From the NCBI GenBank assembly GCA_020632715.1, contig JACKFA010000007.1, forward strand, positions 124,001 through 188,000: DNA of 64,000 nucleotides. Direction: 5' to 3'. Positions 8,471 through 16,608 of this stretch are shown here, piece after piece. The stretch's first letter is position 1. Each line of letters opens with the position of its first letter. The position numbers and the translations under genes were made by a program. The notes below the pieces were generated by a model that saw only the letters and a list, made by a program, of their open reading frames with translations, was not told the origin of the DNA and did no database searches. The DNA comes from Deltaproteobacteria bacterium (GTDB lineage: Bacteria; Myxococcota_A; UBA9042; PHBI01).

Positions 8471-9850
8471 ATGGCAAACGCGCGCATTCTGGTCGTCGAC
8501 GACGACCCCAACTCCAGCGAACCCGTCGCCCTCGCGCTCACCGACAGCGGCTACGAGGTCGAGACCCGATCCTCGGCCGAGGCCGCGCTGGCGTACGTCC
8601 GCGACAACGACGTCGATCTCGTCGTCAGCGACATCCACATGCCCGGGATGGACGGCATCGAGCTGTGCCGGGCCTTCGCCGCCGAGCGAGCGGACATGCC
8701 GGTCATCATCGTGACCGGGCACAGCTCGTTCCAGACGGCCGTGGACGCGCTGCGCGCCGGGGCGAGCGACTACCTGACGAAGCCCGTCGACCTCGCGATG
8801 CTCGAGCAGCGCGTGGAGCGCACGCTGCAGTACGCGCGCCTCGAGATCGAGGTGAAGCGGCTCCGGCGCCAGGTCGCCGGCTCGGCCGATCAGGGCATCA
8901 TCGGCGAGAGCGAGCCGATGAAGGAGGTCAACGCGCTCATCGAGCGCGTGGCCGCCACGGGCGTGAGCGTGCTGCTCACCGGCGAGAGCGGGACGGGCAA
9001 GGAGGTCGCCGCGCGCGCGATCCACGACCTGTCGCCGCGGAAGGACGGCGCCTTCGTCGCGGTGAACTGCGCGGCGTTGCCGGAGAACCTGCTCGAGAGC
9101 GAGCTCTTCGGGCACGAGCGCGGCGCGTTCACGGACGCGAAGCGCGCGCGGCGCGGCCTCTTCCTCGAGGCCGACGGGGGCACGCTGCTGCTCGACGAGA
9201 TCGGCGAGATGCCGATCACGATGCAGGCGAAGCTGCTGCGCGCGCTGCAGGAGCGGCGCGTGCGGCCGGTCGGCAGCGATCGCGACCACCCGTTCGACAC
9301 GCGGGTCATCGCGGCGACGAACCGGGACCTGGAGGAGTCGATCCAGGAGGGGTCGTTCCGCGAGGATCTCTACTACCGCCTGAACGTGGTCAACATCTCG
9401 CTCCCGCCGCTCAGGCAGCGCGGGAACGACATCATGCTGCTCGCGCAGCGGTTCATCCAGGACTTCGCGACGCGGCACGGGGTCGGGGTGAAGGGGATCG
9501 CGCCGGACGCGGCGCAGTGCCTCCTGCGGTACGACTGGCCGGGGAACGTGCGCGAGCTGATGAACGCCATCGAGCGCGGCGTGGCGCTCGCGCGCTTCGA
9601 CACGCTGCAGGTGGTGGACCTGCCGGAGCGGATCCGCGACTACACGCCGCAGCGGCTCTCGTTCGAGACGAACAGCCCCGACGACTTCGTGACGCTCGAG
9701 GAGCTCGAGCGGCGCTACATCCTGCGCTGCCTCGAGGCCCACGGCGGCAACAAGAGCGCGGCGGGGCGGGTGCTGGGCGTCGACCGCAAGACGCTCCACC
9801 GGAAGCTCGCGCGCTGGGGCATGCAGGGCGAAGAGAGCGACGACGAGTAG
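8471..9850 (+). CDS. sigma-54-dependent response regulator, NtrC family
   Basis: A 459-residue three-domain activator. The receiver domain (1-120) has Asp10-Asp12, phospho-acceptor Asp54, Thr82 and Lys104. The AAA+ domain (about 145-385) has Walker A GESGTGKE, Walker B LLLDEIGE and the arginine-rich sensor region. The Fis-type helix-turn-helix lies at about 415-450 (NKSAAGRVLGVDRKTLHRKL). The sigma-54 contact loop reads GAFTDA instead of GAFTGA, a variant seen in the family. It should open sigma-54 promoters when phosphorylated. No kinase gene is next to it, so it may be an orphan or may serve the kinase at 25374. Confidence 0.93.
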   Translation: MANARILVVDDDPNSSEPVALALTDSGYEVETRSSAEAALAYVRDNDVDLVVSDIHMPGMDGIELCRAFAAERADMPVIIVTGHSSFQTAVDALRAGASDYLTKPVDLAMLEQRVERTLQYARLEIEVKRLRRQVAGSADQGIIGESEPMKEVNALIERVAATGVSVLLTGESGTGKEVAARAIHDLSPRKDGAFVAVNCAALPENLLESELFGHERGAFTDAKRARRGLFLEADGGTLLLDEIGEMPITMQAKLLRALQERRVRPVGSDRDHPFDTRVIAATNRDLEESIQEGSFREDLYYRLNVVNISLPPLRQRGNDIMLLAQRFIQDFATRHGVGVKGIAPDAAQCLLRYDWPGNVRELMNAIERGVALARFDTLQVVDLPERIRDYTPQRLSFETNSPDDFVTLEELERRYILRCLEAHGGNKSAAGRVLGVDRKTLHRKLARWGMQGEESDDE

Positions 9851-10036
9851 GCGCGGCCCTCGTGGCCGCCCGTAGGGCCAGCCTGGGTGGCCGCCCGTCG
9901 CCCCCGTAGGGCCGGCCCTCGTGGCCGCCCGCGTCGCCCCCGTAGGGGCGGCCCTCGTGGCCGCCCGTAGGGCCAGCCTGGGTGGCCGCCCGCGTCGCAC
10001 CCGTAGGGGCGGCCCTCGTGGCCGCCCGTCGCCCGG
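9851..10036. repeat. block of six hairpin-forming GGCCGCCC repeats
   Basis: The 186 bases between two convergent genes are filled by six units of about 31 bases. Two forms are intermixed: one with GGGCGGCCCTCGTGGCCGCC, in which GGCGGCC and GGCCGCC form a stem, and one with CCAGCCTGGGTGGCCGCCC. Related REP-like hairpin repeats beginning GTAGGGGCGG are known from several bacterial phyla. It may end transcription from both sides or stabilise mRNA. Irregular spacing and no constant spacer length argue against CRISPR. Confidence 0.85.
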
Positions 10037-10501
10037 TCAGTGCATGCTGCGCACGATCGAGAAGGCGTCGGCCGGAGACAGGCCGTTCTCCAGCACCTTC
10101 ACGAGCCCGGGGAAGTACTTCTCCGCCGTGATGAGGCTCGCGAGCGCCAGGTTCTTCACGAACACGGGCGTGAGCTCGAGCGACTCCACGTCGGCGCTCG
10201 CGCGGAAGCGCACGTCGCCCGTCTCGAAGTCGAGCTCGAAGTTCCCGACGAGCACCGCGAAGTTCGCGCGCGTCAGGTACTCCGCCACGGCGACCCGCAG
10301 CTCCTCGGGCACCGTCGGCTGGTAGTACGCGAGGAAGCAGAGGCGCTCGGTGTCCTCGTACACGTCGAAGCGGCAGCCGAAGTGCGCCTCCACCCCGGTG
10401 AACCCGAAGACGATGGTCTCGCGGCCCCCCTGGATGGCGACCTCGTAGTCCCAGCCCTCGTCTTGCAGCACCTGCTCGCAGGCGTCCTGGATGCGGCCCA
10501 T
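10037..10501 (-). CDS. YbjN-domain protein
   Basis: A 154-residue cytoplasmic protein that matches the YbjN (type III chaperone-like fold) family in length and pattern. The conserved features are a mixed alpha/beta start, the hydrophobic strand LCFLAYYQPTVPEELR, the helix AVAEYLTRANF, then FELDFETGDVRFRASADVES and the closing helix around SLITAEKYFPGL. Family members lack a firmly known activity and are linked to stress and protein stability. It starts 3 bases after the stop of the TfoX-N gene, so the two are probably one transcript. Confidence 0.75.
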   Translation of the reverse strand: MGRIQDACEQVLQDEGWDYEVAIQGGRETIVFGFTGVEAHFGCRFDVYEDTERLCFLAYYQPTVPEELRVAVAEYLTRANFAVLVGNFELDFETGDVRFRASADVESLELTPVFVKNLALASLITAEKYFPGLVKVLENGLSPADAFSIVRSMH

Positions 10502-10504
10502 GGC

Positions 10505-10900
10505 TCAGTCCTCGACCTTCTTGAACTGTTGGGTCTTCGCTTCCTGCTTCCGCGGCTTCGCCTGCGGCACGCCGGTCGCCTGCGCGGCGAGGCCGCGCGT
10601 GTACGCGAGCGAGCGCTGCACCCAGCGCGAGAGCCCCTGCTGGTCGCGCAGGATCTCCCCCGGGAGCACCACGTACTCGGTCATCGGGCGCCCCGGCACC
10701 GGCTCGAAGGCCGACGCCCCGGGGATCCGCATGAGCTCTGCGCGATCGGCCTCCGACACGCGCAGCACGAACTGGCTCTTGCGCACCCGCATGAACATGT
10801 TGCCGTTGACGATGGCCGCTGGGCTACCGCCCATCTCGCGCTCCTCGCAGTCCTTCGGCATGACGAGGTGGAAGAGATCGACCAGGTCCTGCGGTGTCAT
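10505..10900 (-). CDS. TfoX N-terminal-domain protein
   Basis: A 131-residue protein starting at ATG 10900; the longer open frame upstream is Arg-rich and noncoding in style. The pattern EMGGSPAAIVNGNMFMRVRK, followed by a strand and a Pro-rich turn with MTEYVVLP, fits the TfoX_N domain, a small fold first known from the competence regulator TfoX/Sxy but widespread as a stand-alone protein of unknown role. The C-terminus is basic (KPRKQEAKTQQFKK). It is transcribed just before the YbjN-like gene. Confidence 0.65.
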   Translation of the reverse strand: MTPQDLVDLFHLVMPKDCEEREMGGSPAAIVNGNMFMRVRKSQFVLRVSEADRAELMRIPGASAFEPVPGRPMTEYVVLPGEILRDQQGLSRWVQRSLAYTRGLAAQATGVPQAKPRKQEAKTQQFKKVED

Positions 10901-11084
10901 CGAGAGGCGCTCCCGGCCGTGTCGCGGGGCCCGTCGCCCCCTCCGCGCGCGCGTTCGGCCCAGCGCCGTCGCGGCGTGGGGAAGTATGCGGGCCCAGCGC
11001 CGGACCCGCAAGCCCGCGCCGTCCGGACGGCCTCCCGGCCGCCGTCGCTGGCGAACCAGCCCGTTTCCGGGCTACGCTCTGCCC

Positions 11085-12086
11085 GTGAGCCCGACGCCCG
11101 CCCAGCTCCTCCGCGCGACCGCCCTCGCCCTCGCCCTGCTCCTCGCCGCGCCGGCCGCCGCCGCCGCCGCGCCGCCGCCCGCCGCAGCCGCGCCCTTCCC
11201 GGCCCTCGCCCTCGAGGTCGCCCGCGACAAGGGCGCCGCCAAGTGCCCGGACGCGGCCGCCCTCCAGAAGCGCGTCGTCGGGCGCCTCGCGCGGAACCCG
11301 TTCGAGGCCGGCGCGTCACGGAAGGTGCAGGTCAGCTTCGCGAAGAAGAAGAAGGTCTTCTCCGCGCGGCTGGTCATCGACCCGCCGCCCGGGAGCGCGA
11401 AGGTCGGCGCGCGCGATCTGATCTCCGCCAAGGCGTGCGACGAGCTCGCAGACGCCGTCGCGATCGCCATCGCGCTCACCCTCGGGCCCGAGCTCGACGC
11501 GCCCCTCGTGGCGCGCCCGCGCCGGCCGCTCGACCCCACCTCGGGCACCGCGCGCGTGGTCCGCCGCGAGGGCCCCGACGAGGCGAAGCCCGCGAAGCCG
11601 AAGCTGCGTTGGTACCTGCACGCCGGGCTCGGCGCCGGCTTCGGGCTCACGCCGGGGCCGAGCATGGTCGCGCGCGTCGGCGCGGGCGCGGGGATCGCCG
11701 GCTGGCGCGCCACGCTCTCGCTGGTCGGCGACTTCCTCGGCCGCAAGGACGTCGACGGCGTCCGCGTCGAGGGCACGATCGTCGCCGGCGAGCTCGAGCT
11801 CTGCCGCGACCTCCACCCGGTCGAGCTCTGCGCGGTGCTGCTCGCGGGCGACAGCGCGTTCTCGGGCGACGGCCTCACGACGCCCGAGCCGAGCTCGGTC
11901 GGCTGGGTGTCGCTCGGGCCCCGCGTCAACGTCATCTGGGCGTCGAACCCGAGCGTGGCGCTCCTGTTCACGGCCGACCTCGACTTCCCCTTCGTGCGCA
12001 CGCGCTTCCGCGTGGAGGACGAGGTCGTCTGGCGCACGCCGGTCGCGGCCGGCACGTTCACGCTGGGGGCGCGTATCCCGCTGTAG
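11085..12086 (+). CDS. exported protein with beta-barrel-like C-terminus
   Basis: A 333-residue protein from GTG 11085. It has a signal peptide (LALALLLAAPAAAAAAP), then a small domain (about residues 45-145) with paired cysteines in AAKCPDAAALQKRV and KACDELADAVAIAIALTL, a Pro/Lys linker, and from about residue 180 to the end alternating hydrophobic strands ending in Leu, as in outer-membrane barrels. This two-part arrangement recurs in myxobacteria in proteins without assigned function. Placement in the outer membrane is inferred. Confidence 0.72.
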   Translation: MSPTPAQLLRATALALALLLAAPAAAAAAPPPAAAAPFPALALEVARDKGAAKCPDAAALQKRVVGRLARNPFEAGASRKVQVSFAKKKKVFSARLVIDPPPGSAKVGARDLISAKACDELADAVAIAIALTLGPELDAPLVARPRRPLDPTSGTARVVRREGPDEAKPAKPKLRWYLHAGLGAGFGLTPGPSMVARVGAGAGIAGWRATLSLVGDFLGRKDVDGVRVEGTIVAGELELCRDLHPVELCAVLLAGDSAFSGDGLTTPEPSSVGWVSLGPRVNVIWASNPSVALLFTADLDFPFVRTRFRVEDEVVWRTPVAAGTFTLGARIPL

Positions 12087-12130
12087 GCGCTCCGCGGCGG
12101 TCCGACGCGACGCCGGTCACGCCACCGCGC

Positions 12131-12169
12131 CCTCCGTGTCTCCGCGTCTCCGCGTCTCCGTGGTCACGT
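12131..12169. repeat. dispersed CTCCGTGTCTCCGCG-type repeat, copy 2
   Basis: The second copy of the intergenic repeat seen at 6008-6041, here with three to four CTCCGYG units and ending GTGGTCACG. Both copies lie just downstream of a plus-strand gene and before a convergent gene. Confidence 0.7.
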
Positions 12170-12203
12170 TCGGCGGACCCGGACGCGCGCCCCGACCCCG
12201 CGC

Positions 12204-13115
12204 TCACCCCGCCCGGAACGGGAGCGACACCCGGTCCACGACCTCGGCCGCGCCTGCGTCCCCGGGGATCCGCACCACGCGCAGCGCGAGCCCGCCGGGC
12301 TCCTCGTCGATCGCCACGAAGTGGAGGAAGCGCCGCGCGCGCGGCCAGGCGAAGAGGTCGTCGAACCGCCGCTTGCCGGGGCGCGTCTCGAGCGGCTGCA
12401 GCGGCCCGCCGCCGCCCCCCGTCACGAAGAAGTCGAGCCCGTCCGACACGAAGTGCTCGTAGGCGTGGCAGTGCCCGTTGAACACCGCGACCGCCTTCCG
12501 CGCCGCCTTCACGCGCGCCGCGAACGCCCGGTCCGTGCTCGCGCTCGCCCGCACGATGCGGCTGTTCGTGTACGGCGGGTGGTGCCAGAACGCGATCACG
12601 CCGCGGACGCCAGGATCCTGGTCGTGCGCCGCGAGGCGCTCGTCGAGCCACGCGAGCTGCGCCCGCACCCGCGCCCCGCCGAGCGCGCCGAAGTTGCTGT
12701 CGAGCGCCACCGCGACCACCCCGCCCCAGCGCAGCTCGTACCAGCGCCGCCCCGCGAGGTGCGGGAAGCGCGCCGCCGTGTGCTTGTCGCCGCCGCCGCG
12801 GAACGGCAGGTGCTCGTGGTTGCCGAGCACCGGGAAGAACGGCGTCCCCTGCTTCCGGAGCCCGTCCGCGAGCCGGTCGAAGCGCGCCCAGTGGCGCCGC
12901 GACGGGCCCCAAGTGACGAGGTCACCGCAGTGGAGGAGTACTGCCGGTCGCGCGGCCTCGAGCTCCTCGAAGAGGCGCGCCTGCTCGGCGTCGTGGGCGC
13001 GGAAGATCACCTCGAGGCGGCTCGTCCGCTGCGTGTCGCCGACGACGACGAGGGGACCCGGGCGCCCGGCGGCGAGCGCGTCGAAGCCGGCGTAGACCGG
13101 CGCCGCCTCGGTCAC
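12204..13115 (-). CDS. metallophosphoesterase
   Basis: A 303-residue calcineurin-like phosphoesterase. The metal motifs are in order: GDTQ (about residue 27), GDLVTWG, GNHEH, the HHPP block and GHCHAYEH near residue 225. The GTG at 13115 overlaps the stop of the CoA-binding gene (GTGA), which decides the start. There is no signal peptide, so it is cytoplasmic. The substrate cannot be told from the sequence. Translational coupling suggests a shared task with the CoA-binding protein. Confidence 0.87.
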   Translation of the reverse strand: MTEAAPVYAGFDALAAGRPGPLVVVGDTQRTSRLEVIFRAHDAEQARLFEELEAARPAVLLHCGDLVTWGPSRRHWARFDRLADGLRKQGTPFFPVLGNHEHLPFRGGGDKHTAARFPHLAGRRWYELRWGGVVAVALDSNFGALGGARVRAQLAWLDERLAAHDQDPGVRGVIAFWHHPPYTNSRIVRASASTDRAFAARVKAARKAVAVFNGHCHAYEHFVSDGLDFFVTGGGGGPLQPLETRPGKRRFDDLFAWPRARRFLHFVAIDEEPGGLALRVVRIPGDAGAAEVVDRVSLPFRAG

Positions 13116-13624
13116 ATCATCTCGCGGCGCTTCGGGGCGGCGTCCGTGCGCGGCGGCTGGCCGTAGAGGCCGGTCGCCTTCACCATGAGCGTGTGCGCCT
13201 TGCAGGCGGGCGTCTTGTCGTCGAGGTAGTAGATCGGGCAGCGCCCGACCTCGACCACCTCCATCCCGAGCTCCCGCGCGCGCGCCACGGCGCTCGGGTG
13301 CCCCGTCTTGAACGAGAACCACACGCGCTTGCAGCCCGCCTCGTGCGCCACGTCGACCGCGCGCGCCGCGGTGTGCGGGTGGACCCAGATGATCGCGAGG
13401 TCGTCATGGTCCGCGGGCAGCTCGGCGACCGACGTGTAGACCTTCCCGCCCTTCGTGCCGCCGCGCGACTCGGTGAGGCCGCCGAGATCGAGGCAGTAGA
13501 AGCGCTTCTTCTGCTTCGTGTACTGATGGTAGCTGAACGCGGGGAAGCGCTGCTCGCCGGAGTGGCCGATGAGCACGAAGCCATCGGCCTGGTTGATGAC
13601 CGTCTCGAGAGGGTGGCGGCTCAT
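13112..13624 (-). CDS. CoA-binding (Rossmann) domain protein
   Basis: A 170-residue protein of the CoA_binding_2/YccU type. It has FVLIGHSGEQRFPAFS near the start, the strand AIIWVHPHTAARAVDVAHEA and the region RVWFSFKTGHPSAVARA, then GRCPIYYLDD close to the end. The family binds CoA or a nucleotide with an unknown role. It is the first gene of a two-gene operon with the metallophosphoesterase and is divergent from the creatininase-like gene. Confidence 0.8.
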   Translation of the reverse strand: MSRHPLETVINQADGFVLIGHSGEQRFPAFSYHQYTKQKKRFYCLDLGGLTESRGGTKGGKVYTSVAELPADHDDLAIIWVHPHTAARAVDVAHEAGCKRVWFSFKTGHPSAVARARELGMEVVEVGRCPIYYLDDKTPACKAHTLMVKATGLYGQPPRTDAAPKRREMM

Positions 13625-13752
13625 GGGGGACCTCGGTGCGCGCGGGAAGGGAGGGCGACGCCGCGATGCTACCCCCGCGCGCGCCCGCCGGCGAGTCGCG
13701 CGTCGCGACCTTTCGCGTTGGCCGCCACGGCGCCTTCGGCTACCGTGCCCCG

Positions 13753-14727
13753 ATGGACGCCGCCCCCTACGAGCCGCTCGCGTGGCAGCACCTCCGCGGC
13801 CCCGACGTCGCCGCGCTCGACCGCGCCCGCACGATCGTCTGGGTCGCGGTCTCTCCCCTCGAGGTGCACGGCCCGCACCTGCCGACCGCGACCGACGTCG
13901 TCGAGGCGCGCGGCTTCGGGCGCGCCATCATGCAGCGCTTCGCCGAGCGCTTCCCGGAGGTCACCCACGTCGAGCTGCCCGCCTACCACGTGGCCGCCGA
14001 CGTCCTCCCCCACGCGGGCTCCGTCGCCTTCCGCCCCGCCACGGTGCGGCGCGTCGTCGAGGACGTCGCCGCCTCGCTCGCCCGGCAGGGCTTCCGCCAC
14101 GTGTGGCTCACGAACTTCCACGCCGGCCCGCGCCACCTCGTCGCGATGGAGGTCGCCGCCGACGCCGTCAGCCGCCGTCACGGCGCGCGCGTGCTCAGCG
14201 TCTTCTCGCTCCTCCTCGCGCACCTGAACGGCGGCTCGCAGGAGATCGCCGACGTCCTCGGCCCGCTCCCCGGCATCGCCCGCGACGACCTCGTCGGCGA
14301 CGCGCACGGCGGCGCCCTCGAGACCTCGCTCATGCTCCACCTCCTCGGCGAGCACGTCGCGGCCGACTACGCGGCGCTCCCGCCGCGCACGGTGGCCATG
14401 GCGCTCGCCGCGGAAGGCAGGCCACCCCTCCCGGACCTCGGCGGCGCCGCGCTCGGCGCCCTGGTCCGCCGCTTCCGCGAGACCCTCGCCTACTACCACC
14501 GCACCACGTACGCCGGCGCCCCCGGGAAGGGCAGCGCCGCCGCCGGCGAGGCCGCGCTCGCGCGCCTCGGGAGCGTCTCCGCGGACGCGCTCGCCGAGGT
14601 GTGGCTCGGGCGCGTGCGGCCGGAGGACCTGCGCTCGCCGCTCTGGAAGGCGCGCCACCTGCTGATGGCGCCCCTCCTCGGCGACCTCTTCGAGCGCTGG
14701 GCGACGGGCGAGCCGCCGCGCGTCTGA
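13753..14727 (+). CDS. creatininase-family amidohydrolase
   Basis: A 324-residue metal-dependent hydrolase. Glu37, His39 and Asp48 in PLEVHGPHLPTATD have the same spacing as the metal ligands of creatininase, and His123 in NFHAGP takes the place of the NGH histidine. DAHGGALETS (about 183-192) supplies the late Glu. The family opens cyclic amides (creatinine, or formamides in flavin and mycofactocin-like pathways). The usual NGHGGN is altered to NFHAGP, so the substrate may differ. The ATG at 13753 is preferred over an upstream frame extension that lacks family similarity. Confidence 0.82.
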   Translation: MDAAPYEPLAWQHLRGPDVAALDRARTIVWVAVSPLEVHGPHLPTATDVVEARGFGRAIMQRFAERFPEVTHVELPAYHVAADVLPHAGSVAFRPATVRRVVEDVAASLARQGFRHVWLTNFHAGPRHLVAMEVAADAVSRRHGARVLSVFSLLLAHLNGGSQEIADVLGPLPGIARDDLVGDAHGGALETSLMLHLLGEHVAADYAALPPRTVAMALAAEGRPPLPDLGGAALGALVRRFRETLAYYHRTTYAGAPGKGSAAAGEAALARLGSVSADALAEVWLGRVRPEDLRSPLWKARHLLMAPLLGDLFERWATGEPPRV

Positions 14728-14739
14728 CGACGATCGCGC

Positions 14740-14787
14740 TCAGTACGGGATGATCGGCACGACCGCCATCGCCGCCCCCTCGCTCAC
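14740..14787 (-). other. 15-codon micro-ORF coupled to the phosphonatase-like gene
   Basis: A GTG overlaps the stop of the gene at 14784 (GTGA) and reads 15 codons ending VVPIIPY. A second start, ATG, lies inside with GAGGGGG in front. There is no homology I can name. It could be chance. Confidence 0.15.
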
Positions 14788-15719
14788 GGGCCCTCGCCCT
14801 CGGCGAGCCGCGCCTCGATGTCGGCGATGACCGCCGGCAGCTCGCGCAGGTCGTCGATCACGTAGTGCGCGGCGCTCTCGAGGACGAGCTTCTCCTTGGC
14901 GCGCAGCTCGCGATCGTGGAGCGCGTCCGACGAGAGCGCCGCCGCGTGCTCGCTGCTGTCGACCACGTAGTTCCCCCAGCGCGACACCGCCACGTTCCAG
15001 CACAGCGGCGAGCCCTCGCCGACGCCGCTCACCGTGTCGTCGACCTTCACCGTGCGCCGCATCGCGTTCGGGACGTTGCTGACGCCCATGCGCTCGAGGT
15101 TCTTGAGCACCATGAACGGCTTCGGGCGCGGGCTCTCGACCTCGTCGCCCGCGACGGACACGTCGGGCGCGAAGCCCTGGTCGCGCCCGCCCGCGAGCAG
15201 GATGTCGAGCATCGCGCGCGTGAAGCCCGTGGTGATGCCGATCTTCACGTCGCGCGCCTGCAGCTCGCGCGCGACCTCGGCCGTGCCGGGGAGGAGCGTC
15301 GAGTACGCGCCGTTGCGCAGGATCTCGAGCTGCGCGGGCACGAAGCGCTCGAAGAGGGCGTCGACGTCGGCGGCCACGGGCAGGCGCCCCTTCTTCGCGG
15401 CCCACTTGTCGCGGACCGAGGGGATCTCGAGCAGCTTCGCGATGTGGAGGTCCTTCCGGAGCCCCATCGGCGCGCGCGCCTCCTGCATCGTGATGTCCAC
15501 GCCGGCCTCGGCGAAGACCTGCACGAAGACGATCGCGGGGGCGTCGACGTAGCGGTCCATGGTCGTGCCGCTGCAGTCGAGGATCACGTGGCGGATCCCG
15601 GGGCCGAGGCTGTCGTGGTGGATGCGCTCGTACTGCGGCGCCGCCGTGCGCAGGAAGTCGGGCACGCGCCCGATGTCGGAGAGGCGGCGGAGTCCTGGGT
15701 AGCGGGCGAGCTCGTCCAT
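14784..15719 (-). CDS. phosphonoacetaldehyde hydrolase-like HAD enzyme
   Basis: A 311-residue HAD-superfamily protein with the phosphonatase arrangement. The nucleophile motif is LDCSGTTMD (Asp48), against the usual DWAGT. The cap has ARAPMG and Lys89 (RKDLHI), the position of the Schiff-base lysine. TTGFTRAMLD, then PRPKPF and VKVDDTVSGVGEG, complete the family set. PhnX splits phosphonoacetaldehyde to acetaldehyde and phosphate. A 40-residue N-terminal extension and the Trp-to-Cys change make the exact substrate uncertain. No other phosphonate gene is in the window. AGGAGG precedes the ATG. Confidence 0.78.
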   Translation of the reverse strand: MDELARYPGLRRLSDIGRVPDFLRTAAPQYERIHHDSLGPGIRHVILDCSGTTMDRYVDAPAIVFVQVFAEAGVDITMQEARAPMGLRKDLHIAKLLEIPSVRDKWAAKKGRLPVAADVDALFERFVPAQLEILRNGAYSTLLPGTAEVARELQARDVKIGITTGFTRAMLDILLAGGRDQGFAPDVSVAGDEVESPRPKPFMVLKNLERMGVSNVPNAMRRTVKVDDTVSGVGEGSPLCWNVAVSRWGNYVVDSSEHAAALSSDALHDRELRAKEKLVLESAAHYVIDDLRELPAVIADIEARLAEGEGP

Positions 15720-15839
15720 GGCGATGTTCCTCCTCGCGCCGGGGCTGCCGGCGCGTCTGCGACCACGCTAACAGAGGCGCGTTTCGGACCCGGCACGGCG
15801 GGCCGAAATCGCCGTGAACACCCGGTGACGCTTTGATGC

Positions 15840-15869
15840 TTGTGCGGCGCTCGGGGTTCGCACTACGGT
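15840..15869 (+). promoter_or_regulatory. possible sigma-70 promoter
   Basis: TTGTGC (15840-15845), 18 bases, TACGGT (15864-15869), 28 bases before the ATG at 15898. Each box deviates from consensus. Confidence 0.3.
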
Positions 15870-15897
15870 CCCGAGCCCACGCTGTCCCGGAGCCCCC

Positions 15898-16605
15898 ATG
15901 CGCATCCTCACGTTCGTCGCCCCCGCCCTCCTCGTCGCCCTCCTGAGCGCCTGCGGCGACAGCGGCGGCGGCGGCGGCACCTTCACGGACGTGACCGGCG
16001 CCGACGCCGACGCGACCGCGGCCTCCGACGCCACCACCACCTCCGACACCGCCACGGGCACGGGCACGGGCGCGAGCGACACCGTCACCGCGACGGACAC
16101 CGCGACGGGGACCGACACGACCGGCACCGGCGCGTGCGACGAGAACGGCTGGCCCGTGCGCGGCGCCGAGCAGGCCCTTGTCTTCTCCGACGACGGCACG
16201 ACCCCGGCGGCGCTCTACTACGAGCTCTACGACACGACGGACGAGTCGGCCCCCTACAGCCTCGTCTCGGTCGAGCTCTACTACGACTTCGGCGCCGAGA
16301 CGGGCGCGCAGAACATCACCTTCACGGGCGAGAACTACGCGGACTGCGGCTACTGCCTGCTCATCTACGCCGACTGCGCCGCCGACGGCTCGTCCTGCGA
16401 CAAGACCTACCTCGCGCAGTCCGGCACGCTCGACATCACCGCCAACGGCGGGATGACCGGCAACTTCGCGGGCTCGCTCAGCGACGTGACGCTGACCGAG
16501 GTCACCGTCGACGACGAGGACTTCACCTCCACGCCGGTCGCGGGCGGAAAGACCTGGTGCCTGCCGTCGCTCTCCTTCGACCAGACCATCGAGCCCGGCG
16601 AGTAG
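15898..16605 (+). CDS. lipoprotein of unknown function with Thr/Asp linker
   Basis: A 235-residue lipoprotein with lipobox LLSAC and a low-complexity Asp/Thr/Ala/Gly linker (about 20-78). It is followed by an acidic beta-rich domain with cysteines in ADCGYCLLIYADC and GSSCDK, probably disulphide-bonded outside the cytoplasm. I recognise no enzyme family. Its stop lies 3 bases from the stop of the convergent gene. Confidence 0.75.
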   Translation: MRILTFVAPALLVALLSACGDSGGGGGTFTDVTGADADATAASDATTTSDTATGTGTGASDTVTATDTATGTDTTGTGACDENGWPVRGAEQALVFSDDGTTPAALYYELYDTTDESAPYSLVSVELYYDFGAETGAQNITFTGENYADCGYCLLIYADCAADGSSCDKTYLAQSGTLDITANGGMTGNFAGSLSDVTLTEVTVDDEDFTSTPVAGGKTWCLPSLSFDQTIEPGE

Positions 16606-16608
16606 CGG

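Noticed and set aside
9851..10036. The repeat block as a CRISPR array
   Set aside because: The units are palindromic, of uneven spacing, without unique spacers, and no cas gene is present.
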